Shown: positions 53,130 to 63,800 of the stretch, piece after piece | Layout: each line of letters starts with the position of its first letter | How positions within the stretch are numbered: position 1 is the first letter of the stretch | Assembly: GCA_030686995.1 (NCBI GenBank) | Contig: CM060704.1 | Span: 169,886,218-169,950,217, forward strand | Source of the DNA: Artemisia argyi | Lineage: Eukaryota; Streptophyta; Magnoliopsida; Asterales; Asteraceae | Direction: 5' to 3' | Length of the DNA: 64,000 nt | Program-made: the position numbers and the translations under genes | The notes under the pieces: generated by a model | The model's database searches: none | Told to the model about the DNA's origin: nothing | Seen by the model: the letters and a program-made list of their open reading frames with translations, nothing else

Positions 53130-54115
53130 AATATGTGACAACTGCAAGCTCGTCCCCGAAGCCTGATGCAGTCACTACTGGTCCATCAAGATAAACAACA
53201 TGCCTCTGCAAACAAACAAAAAATATATAAATAACAAACTGAGCCCACCTTTTTTGTTGAAAATAGATGAGTAAATCTCAAAAGCATAAAAGAGTAGTGA
53301 CGATACCTGTAAACCACCCAATGCGAAGGAAATTTAGACTTGTAACAGCAGCAACCCAAGAACTCCCAAGCGCTACAGCTCTCACTTCTTCTTCTTCTTC
53401 AATGAAGCATAGACCACTGAATCATATGCAAGAGAAAACAATAAATAAGTATTTTGAAACTCTTGAAATATATGTCAAATTTGAAAATAATGTAAAAATA
53501 TGCAACTAATTAAAATGATTGATGAACAAACCTCGTTGTTATTAGCCCAACTTTTGAATGGACGATACATGAGGGTACTCATGTTTTTCTCATTGCATAG
53601 AATTGCAAAGACACTTCCATTTTCATTTAAGGAAGCCATAGTGAAACCAAAACGATCAATCATTGCAGGAATTTTTGGCCCCCTACCAGTGTCATGAAAG
53701 TCGATCTGCATCCAACCCATTGTATAAGAACACATAACAGTCAGAGTTGGTTATTTTGTACACTACAATAATATAAATTAAATATTCACCATGATGACTA
53801 AAATCAAGGTTTTTTAACATATTACATGTTTATAAAGGGAAAAGTTTTAAAGTTTCATTCTAAGGCAAAGTAAGATGTTATCCAGAAATATTCTTAATTT
53901 CATAGTACAGGAAGATAGAAAGCCAATTGATGGTTCACATTAAAATATAAAAAGAATAGCTACAAAGTTGAGAGGAGATGTATACCTCTATATGGGAAGA
54001 TTCATCATGCTTCATTGTAGTAATACTTCCAAGAATATTATAGCATAAAAATCGCCCTTTACCAGGCTGAGCAAGAGTAGAACCTGGCTGAAACGATTCC
54101 TGCATTTTTGGTCCA
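53130..54115 (-). pseudogene. CTF4/EOL1 (WDHD1-like) exons (captured)
   Basis: Four minus-strand exon pieces in the order of plant CTF4/AND-1-type replication-factor genes (EOL1 in Arabidopsis). About 54112-53997: MQESFQPGSTLAQPGK, RFLCYNILGSITTMKHD. 53735-53530: GWMQIDFHDTGRGPKIPAMI, DRFGFTMASLNENGSVFAI, STLMYRPFKSWANN. About 53410-53318: VRAVALGSSWVAAVTSLNFLRI. 53212-53130: RHVVYLDGPVVTASGFGDEL. Lengths between them fit introns. Part of the middle WD-repeat/SepB region only; N-terminal WD40 and HMG parts are absent. Same strand as the invertase exon downstream, so a chimeric transcript is possible. Confidence 0.75.
53260..53590 (-). repeat. Direct repeat within the Helitron, copy 1
   Basis: The segment from ATGAGTAAATCTCAAAAGC to about 53590 is repeated at 54290-54600. 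Copy 1 lacks 8 bases inside the exon (ACCACCCAATGCG against ACCACCCTCTGTGAAAATGCG). Confidence 0.75.
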
Positions 54116-54289
54116 GTAAAAGTAAGTGTGGTGTCGCCTTACTCTTTTTCATACTCTACTTGTCACCAAGGGAAGGTTTTTTGTGGCATTCAGACTTTGA
54201 AAGCAAACTCATTCCATCATTGATATCCTCATCTGAATCTTCATATTCAATTTGTTTGCGTAATCATATAACACATAGAAGTTGAAAAT
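54116..54289 (-). other. Further exon-like text in the Helitron
   Basis: The minus strand reads RKQIEYEDSDEDINDGMSLLSKSECHK, an acidic stretch. Protein not recognised. Confidence 0.3.
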
Positions 54290-54600
54290 TGATGAGTAAA
54301 TCTCAAAAGCATAAAAGAGTAGTGACGATACCTATAAACCACCCTCTGTGAAAATGCGAAGGAAATTTAGACTTGTAACAGCAGCAACCCAAGAACTCCC
54401 AAGCGCTACAGCTCTCACTTCTTCATATTCAAATCGCATAGATCACTAAATCATATGCAAGAGATAACAATAAGTAAGTATTTTCAAACTCTTGAAATAT
54501 ATGTCAAATTTGAAAATAATGTAAAAATATGCAACTAATTAAAATGATTGATGAACAAACCTTGTTGTTATTAGCCCAGCTTTTGAATGGATGACACAAA
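54290..54600 (-). repeat. Direct repeat within the Helitron, copy 2
   Basis: Second copy of 53260-53590 with CTF4-like exon text; here the exon end LRIFTEGGL is intact, but the VRAVALGSS start has diverged around the CTTCTTC run. Confidence 0.7.
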
Positions 54601-55439
54601 ACCACACTCAAGGTGAGAAGTGAAGTTATCAATAAGGCCTGCTTTGCTTGCAAAATCAATTATTCAAAAGAGCTCATACAGAGAATAATGCATTTCTGTA
54701 CAATATTTACAAATCTTAAAAGTATTCCTTCAGTAAGGTGCCAATAGTCAAAGATCTGAAATAAGTGGCATTTTAGCTTAAGGTCAAGAATAATGCAAAT
54801 GTGGTACCAAATTTATAAATCTTTGAGGCCTGTTTTTCAGTTTTGCAATTTATGGAATTTCATGCATATTGTCTGTCTCCAACTAATGTCAATAACACGT
54901 TTGGATAGGAAGGGGAGGTGTTGTATCCTATATTAGGTTCTTCAAAAAGGTTATTCATATGTTCCACTCAACCCATATAAAAGTTTATGTATATCTAAAT
55001 AAGCCAAGAACAATCTCAATAACAATGAATTTATTGTTACATAAACTCTGATAAACTGAATAGCCATTAGACATAGTGTGTCACCATGAACCAAGCCAAA
55101 AATATTTAGATGCAAAAAATAGAATTGATTATGTGAATACCTGGATACCCTCATGATTTGCATGATCGGCAGTTGAATAACGGACTACTGACAAAATATA
55201 TGATGTGATTGCTTTTTGTCTTCAATACCAGTTAGTGCCAAAAACTGCATTGAATTATAACAAATCAAGATTCGACTAAAGAATTACATAGTTGACAACA
55301 ATGAATCAAATAAAGAACTGATATACTAATTACAATAACGTAGCAAGTTGTCCTACTTGAAATTTTGTAAAAGCTTATCTATAACAATCCAAGCATTTAT
55401 AAAAGCTAACAAAAATTGGATTTTTATTTATCAAGTTTA

Positions 55440-55560
55440 AAGCCTACAGAATACGAATTTGACTTGTTACCTCACCCGATCGACCATCACAAATTTCCGC
55501 TTGTAGGTGGTCAACAACTGTTAGCTTGTATAGTGCTCGTGCAAAACGGGTGATAAGTGA
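55440..55560 (-). other. Unidentified captured exon
   Basis: The minus strand reads DSPLSSLITRFARALYKLTV and VDHLQAEICDGRSGE in one open frame before AGGTAAC, a plausible donor. Protein not recognised. About 55915-55803 gives a second piece (LIRYVVQMQGIISMDGNTMP, WAPVQL). Confidence 0.35.
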
Positions 55561-55699
55561 AGAAAGAGGAGAGTCCGCTTGTCTATTCTTTCATTATTGC
55601 AAACCTACCATTCATACTGTTACTCACCTTTGACAAAACGTTAGGCATGAGCTCCTTTAACTTGTACAGACTTAACTCCCATAAGATATTTATAAAACC

Positions 55700-55701
<2 letters not shown>

Positions 55702-55789
<88 letters not shown>
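55702..55789. repeat. (TA)n microsatellite, about 44 units
   Basis: Uninterrupted TA dinucleotide run inside the Helitron. Confidence 0.95.
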
Positions 55790-55792
<3 letters not shown>

Positions 55793-56379
55793 AATAAATA
55801 GTAACTGAACTGGTGCCCAAGGCATGGTGTTCCCATCCATTGATATGATTCCTTGCATTTGTACCACATACCTAATTAGTACTTGTACACCATCTCTTAT
55901 AACTAAAAACCCCATTGCCTTACATGTTTATACAACAATTATAGCAAATATAACAAAATGAAGTATAAGCTAAAGTAGAATAAACAGATTTTTTCGCTAA
56001 TACCTTGCCCTTTGATAGATAAAACTAATGCATATATGACTGCTCGAGACCAATGAATGTGCCGCAACCGATGAAACCTAATGATAACAGACATAGAATT
56101 AGTGAGGTTTTTTAAAACATGGTTGTAAATTGTAAATGCATGCATATAGTTCACAGCAAGAACTAATGAATATAAGAAAAGGTAACGCACCACTTGAGTT
56201 AATCTTTTGACTTTCCTTGTGGAGTAGATGGTCCTGAATATATTTTTGATTCTTCTTGGGTCTGAAGCAACAAAAGGGGAGTCACAACTCGCAATATAAT
56301 CACAACATACAAAAATATTTGATTAAGAAAACCCATAAAAGTAACACATACGTTTCAGAAACAACATTGGCACTTTCAA

Positions 56380-57260
56380 TCTCAACTTCAGCAGCTTTCT
56401 CCTATAGATTAATCTGCATCAGCACCAACGAAAGAATATAAAATGGAAATACCATCCACTATTAGGTAGCATGAAACAAACCTCATTATGTACATAATAT
56501 TTTCGAATGATTTCCCATGTCTCCACTCTCAAGTTTGAGATTGAGAGTTTCTTGCTTTCCATCCGGATATAGAATCTATTTCTTTGTATTTACATTAATA
56601 CCTAGCAGTTGAAGACTAAAAAGAAGAAATCGAAGTGATGACTGACAAACAGTTCTGGAAACAATTACAAAGCAATGAGATAAGCAAGAGAACATCTAGA
56701 ATGCGCTATCAACATAAACTTCACTCGAAGTGGCAGATTTATATGTTAACAGTAATATCTAAGAATCTAAAGACTTAGATAGTCAACATAAATTTCACTT
56801 GAAGTGGCAAATTTAAATGTAATGAGCTATATAGTCCTTTTTAAAATGTTAGTTCTACGCGTATTTGTTACATCTCATTTAGCGTAATAGTTCTTCTCAA
56901 TTCCATTCTTTCTTTAGATAGGGCCCGAAGGGTCGACTTTTGTTACAACACCAATTACATCTATGATTGCGATTGTCAAATATATTGAATGTCACAGAAG
57001 TGCATTTTCATTCAATAAACCACCTAAACATCTATCCAAATATTGCAATAAAAATAAAATGAGATGTAATAACAATGGATATTAATAATAGCTATTTGTC
57101 ACCTTTCAAAGACATTTCATCAAACACCTTGCATTCAGTCACCAAAATCCCTTGGGTATCTTTTTTATAAACCTAACCATCTCGGACTGTCAGGAACTCT
57201 TCTAAAACACCCTTTGGCTCAACAGGATTCCCGTCCTCAAAAACAAAGCCACCTAAAATA
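56380..57260 (-). other. Possible further captured exons, unidentified
   Basis: The minus strand reads MESKKLSISNLRVETWEIIR, KYYVHNE (about 56562-56480) and GGFVFEDGNPVEPKGVLEEF, LTVRDG (about 57255-57165). Both have codon-like composition and sit in AT-rich surroundings. No family recognised. Confidence 0.3.
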
Positions 57261-57804
57261 GCATACATGAATAGCAATATCGATTCAAAAAATCATTCAT
57301 AAAATATATTATAAAAACAAATTAAAGTGATAACATAAGAACAACACATCCGAATTGTGGTACTATGTGATTCAAATCTAAACCAAAATTGAAATTTGAA
57401 GCAATAATTACCGATTTTAAGGTTTGGACAGCAAAATACCCACCGAAAAAGATCATCTTCTGACGGATGTGGAATCTGGATGATTCAAATCGAAATGGTT
57501 CTTTATGTATTTTTGAATCGAGGAGTTTGAAACTGATTTTCTTTTAATGATTGTTTGAATCGGTGATTAAGGGAGCGTGTAGAGGAAGATTGAAACATGT
57601 TTAATGCGTTTTAATACTTTACAAAAGTAAGCCAAACAGGAAGGATGAAGAACAGTTATCGTTGGATGTTTAATTCCTTTCAATAGTTTACAAAAATAGG
57701 TGAAACACAATGCCATTTAATTTTATTCTCCAATTATGCATTGAAGAGTTGTAAAAAAGTGGTATATTAGGAAAGCCACATCAGGAAATTTAATTATATA
57801 GAAG

Positions 57805-57833
57805 GGTACCCGTGCAATGCGGCGGCGGGTACC
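57805..57833 (-). other. Internal Helitron-like hairpin
   Basis: GGTACCCG and CGGGTACC (57805-57812, 57826-57833) around a GC-rich loop GTGCAATGCGGCGG-type core. The ACCCGTGCAATGC text is typical of plant Helitron 3' ends in reverse; a proper CTRR does not follow. Confidence 0.45.
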
Positions 57834-58313
57834 ATGTGATTAAATTTTGTGGTGAGTAAATGTTGTTCATTTATACATTATTTCTAACGATAACTTTACG
57901 AAAGAATGATAATTTTTAATTAAAATAACTATAAGCCATAACAATTCAAACTATTTGATCTCTAAATAGACGTGTGAGAGAGATATGAAATGGTTGTAGA
58001 TTTATATGTTAGATGCGATTACACGTTTTTAATAATCATTATTGATAATAACTAACTTTTAGCGGTTACAAGTATTAATATGGTGATATTTTTTTTCTCA
58101 TTAAAAATCACATTTATTTCATTAATATGACATGTTATAAGTTATGACCAAGTAAATTACATTTAAGTTTTTATGGCTTTCTTTAATAAGAAATGTTTTT
58201 GGTCTTAAGAATTTTAAGACTTCCTTATTTAGAATGTCCTAAATACTTTATAAAAGAGTATAGATTAAGCTTAGATGGGTGGTACAAAAGTAGTGTATAT
58301 TAGAATACATAGA

Positions 58314-59330
58314 TGTCACATTTCATGAATTAATTCTTAGGTTTCAAGATAATCAGCTTTAATAGTTTTGACTTAATTATGACTGATTACACTTCATTAA
58401 TTAGTTATATGTTACAAAAACTACTTTTTAAAGTGGTGTCCATTTATGTGCTTAATGCATAATGTATACCGTACTATGTACATTAGGAGTTTTGCGAGTG
58501 TTTAGGATTTTCTTATTCGAGCTTCATATCTTAATATTCAAAGAGTGAATGAAATACGCATATTCAAATAAACAATTTCAATCGGTTCATTCTAAAAATG
58601 TCTAAAATAGCAAAACAACGATAAACTAAAAACATCCAAAATTCATGCTTTACAAGTTAGTTTGTGTAAAACGTAAACATCAGATGTATTACCATGGTCA
58701 CACTTTGGACTTATATAGATGTTATAAGTTTTAATTTTTACCTATGTGGGACAAGTTATTTGAGGTATAAGTATGGAATTTTGTTTGATAACATAAAACA
58801 CCTTTAGTTATTGCTTCTCATCATCGTTTGTCCAGTATCTCCGAACACTCACTTTCTATCAACTCATTTGATATTTCTCCTGGATGTGGTACTTTAGACG
58901 TGAAGGCTCAATGTATATTTATCTATCATATTATTTATATATGAATTATGATCTTGTGTTAATATGATTGTGAGATACATTACATGTATATTGACGATAA
59001 ATATCTAAATTAACGCTAAATTGTACACACCAAAGATCGATAAACACAATGAAGCAAATCTAAATTCTCCTGAGCTCTCTTTTAAAAGTAAGCCTCTTAA
59101 GTGAAGAGACCACCCACTATAACGTAACCCTGGCACCTAAACAAAACACCACAACTGCCTCAATCAGCGGACCACGAAAGTGGATTAGTGATCCAAGTAG
59201 GGGGACGATAAGTATTATACTATTGGAAATCCAAAGCATCGTGAGCTTACGATCATTACTTGCATGTAACAACATGTTTCAATGTTTCCATATTTATAAA
59301 CACTAAAGTTTCTAATATCAATATTCAATC
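58314..59330. repeat. Array spacer
   Basis: Resumes the spacer interrupted at 51992 and parallels 13842-14590, then a segment like 40440-40700 (GAGCTCTCTTTTAAAAGTAAG; ACCACGAAAGTGGATTAGTGATCC). No gene. Confidence 0.55.
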
Positions 59331-59334
59331 GTAT

Positions 59335-59520
59335 CTCATCATGCAGTGAACCTAGCATCAACACCAATTCCTCCACTTCAGGTGACAGATGTTGTAGATG
59401 CACCGCTATATACCTTCTAAAAATGCTGGAGCACGCACGCAAAGACTCCTACAAGGGTGGTGGTGCTAGTGATTCATCATAGAACCAACGGTGCTGTCGG
59501 TCTATGTTATATTGTGGTAG
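59335..59520 (+). pseudogene. GDPDL fragment, copy 12
   Basis: A rearranged copy in which the exon start phrase (ATCTCATCATGCAG) is joined directly to the terminal exon: TPIPPLQVTDVVDAPLY, then GARKDSYKGGGAS. The central GDPD part is deleted. Confidence 0.55.
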
Positions 59521-60562
59521 ATGAATTTAGTTTTGTGCTACACTTCATGACATATAAGGTAGTTTCCGGCATTCCTAATTAAAACCATTTATCTCCTTAT
59601 TAGTTTTTTATATGGTATATAAGGAGTTTTGCTAGTGTTTAGGATTTCTTATTCGAGCTCCTTATCTAGCATTTTCGAATAAGCAACTTAAATACACTCA
59701 TTTAAAACGCAGCAAAGTATTGTTATTCGAGCTCCATATAATCATTCCATATCACATCCCTTTCAAAAACACAACGCCAAACACCCCCTCAACAACATTC
59801 ATATTCATTTCAAATCATTGGCAAATGATAAATAAGAAAAATTATACAAACATAAATAACCACGTTTAACTTTCATTAGTTAAATTTTGTGCTGTGCTTA
59901 TATTTCATTACAAATTGATGCTTAAAAAACAAATATTAAAAAATACGTTACGTTTTTAGCTAAATAATTACACCGAAACAAACTTAAAATAAAAACAACA
60001 AGAAGTAAAAGTTACAAATAAGTTTTTTTGTTACTTTAAATGATGTATCTAAATAATCCCATTAGGGACTTATAAACGTCTCATAACTTCTACTTTTTAT
60101 CTATGTAGGACAAGTTTATGAGACATAACTTCTACTTTTGGTTTCCTTGCACCTGAGGCGGTGGAACTACTCAACAGAGTCCAACGATTATGAATAGTAA
60201 TGTTATGACACATAGATCCACAAATATAGTTTTCAACAGAGTTAGCTTTGCAATTTAAAAAGGGCTAGCGGCGCAGCTTGTTGCTCGTTTGCCTTCAACC
60301 ACTATGTAAATTCTATTTTGATGAAATAAATTTAAACATAAGCATCAACTCTTGTTATACAATAATTAGAAACGTAGAATCACAAGCAGATACATAACTT
60401 GTTTGATAACATAGAACACCTTAAATTGTTTCTCATCCTCTTCGGTCGGTCGGTCGGTGGTGGTTCACTAGTGATTTTCTCGTGAACCACCACTTGCTAT
60501 TAACTCTCTTGATTTTTCTCGTGGATGTGGTAACTTAAGACATGAAGACCCAATGTCTTTTT
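59521..60562. repeat. Array spacer with an unexplained insert
   Basis: Spacer phrases (TATCTATGTAGGACAAG about 60097; GGTCGGTCGGTCGG about 60447). 60125-60330 is foreign to the spacer (CTTGCACCTGAGGCGGTGG, GGGCTAGCGGCGCAGC) and not identified. Confidence 0.4.
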
Positions 60563-60722
60563 TATTAGCCGATCTTGTAATTAGTAAATGTTAGCCCATT
60601 ATTATTAATTGTATGTTGCTTATGTCCAGCCCATTAAGGGTTTTGCATAGTTCGGTTCTTTGTAGGTTATATATACCGATTGGTATATTTGAATGAGATC
60701 AAGGGAATTACAAACTTTAATA
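60563..60722 (+). repeat. 5' LTR of the short-LTR Copia
   Basis: Begins TATTAGCCG, ends CTTTAATA. The left boundary is set by the inverted terminus and by loss of the array phrase CCCAATGTCTTTTT. TATATATA at 60668-60675. Confidence 0.65.
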
Positions 60723-60736
60723 TGGTATCACAGCCA
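60723..60736 (+). other. Primer binding site (initiator Met tRNA type)
   Basis: TGGTATCACAGCCA immediately after the LTR end. Confidence 0.75.
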
Positions 60737-60872
60737 TATGATCCTAAACCCTAATAATTTTTTCGCCCATCACCACTGCTTCTCTGCTGCTGTTTTTTAT
60801 TTTTTGGCCAAGCCTTGGTCATAGTTTGCTTTTACTTTTTGCTTTGCTTTGCTTTCTCCTTGTCATAGCATC

Positions 60873-63800
60873 ATGACAGGGGATAATCTACCACCCAAAC
60901 AACCGATTGTTAAAGCCTATTCAATTGCTAGTATCAAGGCGTGTATTCCCTCACCCCTTGATCTAGACAAACTCAATTATAATTCATGGAGCAACCTTTT
61001 CATACGTTTTTGCAAAACATATGATGTCTATAAACATCTTGAAGAGCCAGCTTCCTCAAGTACTGCTCCACCAGATCCTTTGTTTGATACTAACGACTCT
61101 CTTGTCGTCATGTGGATGTATGCCACCATCTCTCCTAAGTTGGTTGATATGGTCATTGATGATAGCATGTCGGCTCATGATGTATGGAAAAAGCTTCGGG
61201 GTCTCTTTCATGACAACAAAGCGGCTCGTGTCATTCAACTTGACAATGAAATACGCAATATGGCAATTGGCAATTTATCAGTTAATGATTATTTTCAAGA
61301 GATCAAGTCGAAGGCCGATCGTCTTGCTAATCTCGGCTCCCCGGTTAGTGACTCGAGTCTTGTAACTTATGCTATCAATGGACTTAGGGCTAAATTCCCG
61401 GATATCGCACGCATCATTCGTCATAGGGATGAACTTCCAACGTTTGATAAAGTACGGTCAATGGTGATCTTGGAAGAAAGTGATATGAAGTATATCACTA
61501 CTGCCCTATCCTCGACTCACCTCACTTCGGATTCCCCCACTGTTTTGGTTGCTACCACCAATACTGATCCTAAACCTGGTTCCACATCCCAATCAAAGGT
61601 TGAGTTGTGTCGTAATTTTCAACGTGGCGCATGTACGTATGGGTCTCGGTGTAAATTCCTTCATGGGAATAATGATACCCGACATCGTTCTTCATCTACT
61701 GTTGCGAACTCCACAAGCAAACCCCCCCCCCCCCCTGTTAACAGCTCCTCTCGTGTGCCTCAGCAAGCCATGGCTCGTGTCTCGTCTCAACAGCCTACTC
61801 CGCAACAACAGCCTTTCCCTACTATGCCATATTCAAGCTTTGGTTTGGCTGGTATGACTTGTGTTAACCCTTATTTTTTTAATACGCATACAGGTAATGG
61901 CATGGCCCAACCCACTATGGGGGTGAATAGTTTTTCCTCGCTGCCTTTCTTACCAGCTCATGCAACATCACAAGCCCAAGGCAACTTGGGTTCTTTGGCA
62001 CCTCAGGCTCAAGTTGCGACAGCCCAATCAATGGCACCACAGGCCCATCTTGCTGCGTCCCACCAACATGCTGCTTTTGGCAGTCAATTTGCTCAACCAG
62101 GTGGTCCGTATTTTATGCCAACTAATTTTGCATATTCGGTTCCGGGTGTTTTTCAGTCGCAGGCAACCATGCTTCCTCAGTCTTTTCAGACGATGACCTT
62201 CCAAGATCCTGCTTGGAACATGGATACTGGTGCATCCTCTCACTTGGCCGACAACACAGGTATCCTTACTTCTGTTAGTAACTCTTGCATTTATCCGTCT
62301 GTGTATGTTGGAAATGGTGCCTCTATACCGGTTACACATACTGGACATAGCTTATTGTACACTTCCCAAAAACCTTTACAACTTAATCATATACTTGTCA
62401 CCCCGCACATAATTAAAAATTTGATTTCAGTTCGAAAATTTACGCGTGATAATGACGTTTCCGTTGAGTTTGACGCTTATGGTTTTTCTGTGAAGGATTA
62501 CCAGACGGGCAGACTTCTTCTCCGTTGTGATAGCACGGGCGATCTCTACCCGGTTACGCAACAATCTCCCACGCATCCTCCTTTTGTTTTGCTTTCGTTG
62601 AGTCACACTACGTGGCACAGACGCCTCGGTCACCCCGGTGAAGATGTGCTTCGTCGTTTGGAGTCTAGTAATTTTATTTCATGTAATAAATCAAAGTTGT
62701 CCGCTTTGTGTCATGCGTGTCAATTAGGTAAACACATAAAGCTTCCATTTTATACTTCGGAGTCGAAGGTTGCATCTATTTTTGACATTGTCCACTCGGA
62801 TTTATGGACTTCTCCTATTCCGAGTGAGAGTGGTATTAAATATTATGCTATCTTTTTGGATCATTTTTCGCATTTTGTTTGGGTTTATCCATTGCATAAA
62901 AAGTCTGACTTGTATGATAATTTTATTGCTTTTCGTGCTTATGTAAACAAACAATTCGGTGTAGATATAAAGGCTTTACAGTGTGATCATGGGGGTGAAT
63001 ATGACAACACCCGCTTTCATGATTTATTTCGCCAAACCGGCATTCAATTTAGGTTTTCTTGCCCGCACACATCCCAACAAAATGGCAAGTCTGAACGCAT
63101 GTTACGCACTATAAACAACCTCATACGCACTTTGCTCTTTCAAGCTAGCATACCTCCCTCCTATTGGGTGGAAGCACTTAACATGGCTGCTTATCTCTTA
63201 AATATCCTTCCATCCACTGCCATCCAAAATGAGGTCCCATTTACTAAACTTTATAACCGTTCCCCACCTTATGACAATTTACGTGTATTTGGGTGTCTAT
63301 GTTATCCATATATTACCGTGGCACATAAACTTCAACCACGATCCACTGCTTGTGTGTTTCTTGGTTACCCCGATAATCACAGTGGTTTTAGGTGTCTTGA
63401 TCTATCCTCAAACAAAATAATACTTTCTCGTCATGTTCGCTTTGATGAGGATGTATTTCCCTTTGCATCACTACACCAATACACATCCCAACATTATGAT
63501 TTTTTGAATACTACAAACACGATACCATTACCCATTCGTCCCATCCCTAATGTGGGCAATGAGGCACCCATAACTGCTCCGCCAACTCCTGACTCAACAA
63601 ACACGGCTTTTAATGAGCCAATAACGCAGCTCCCTACCCCAAATACACCCACTACGCCACCCACTACACAACCCGTACCCACTTCTCCAATACAGACCGA
63701 TCCTCAAACATCAGTGCCTACTCCAATACAACCCATACCGCAGCCAACTAACACCAACACTCACCCTATGGTCACACGTGCTAAAGCCGGCATTTCTAAA

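Larger units (their letters stand above)
51993..58313 (-). mobile_element. Non-autonomous Helitron (6.3 kb) with captured exons
   Basis: On the minus strand it starts TCTATGTATTCTAATATAC (58313 down) and ends CTAG (51996-51993). Eight bases before the end is a perfect 8-bp hairpin CCCGTCAA/TTGACGGG (52005-52021). It sits exactly between A (51992) and T (58314) of a site preserved empty at 13841/13842, with no target duplication. These are the Helitron hallmarks. No Rep/helicase is present. It carries minus-strand exons of an alkaline/neutral invertase and a CTF4/EOL1-like protein, plus others not recognised. Confidence 0.85.

Noticed and set aside
55557..55915. Long Tyr-Ile repeat proteins on both strands
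   Set aside because: They are translations of the (TA)n microsatellite at 55702-55789.
61021..62633. Overlapping 60-115-codon frames around the last Copia gag
   Set aside because: They are out-of-frame shadows of the continuous gag-pol frame that starts at 60873 and has no stop within the window.
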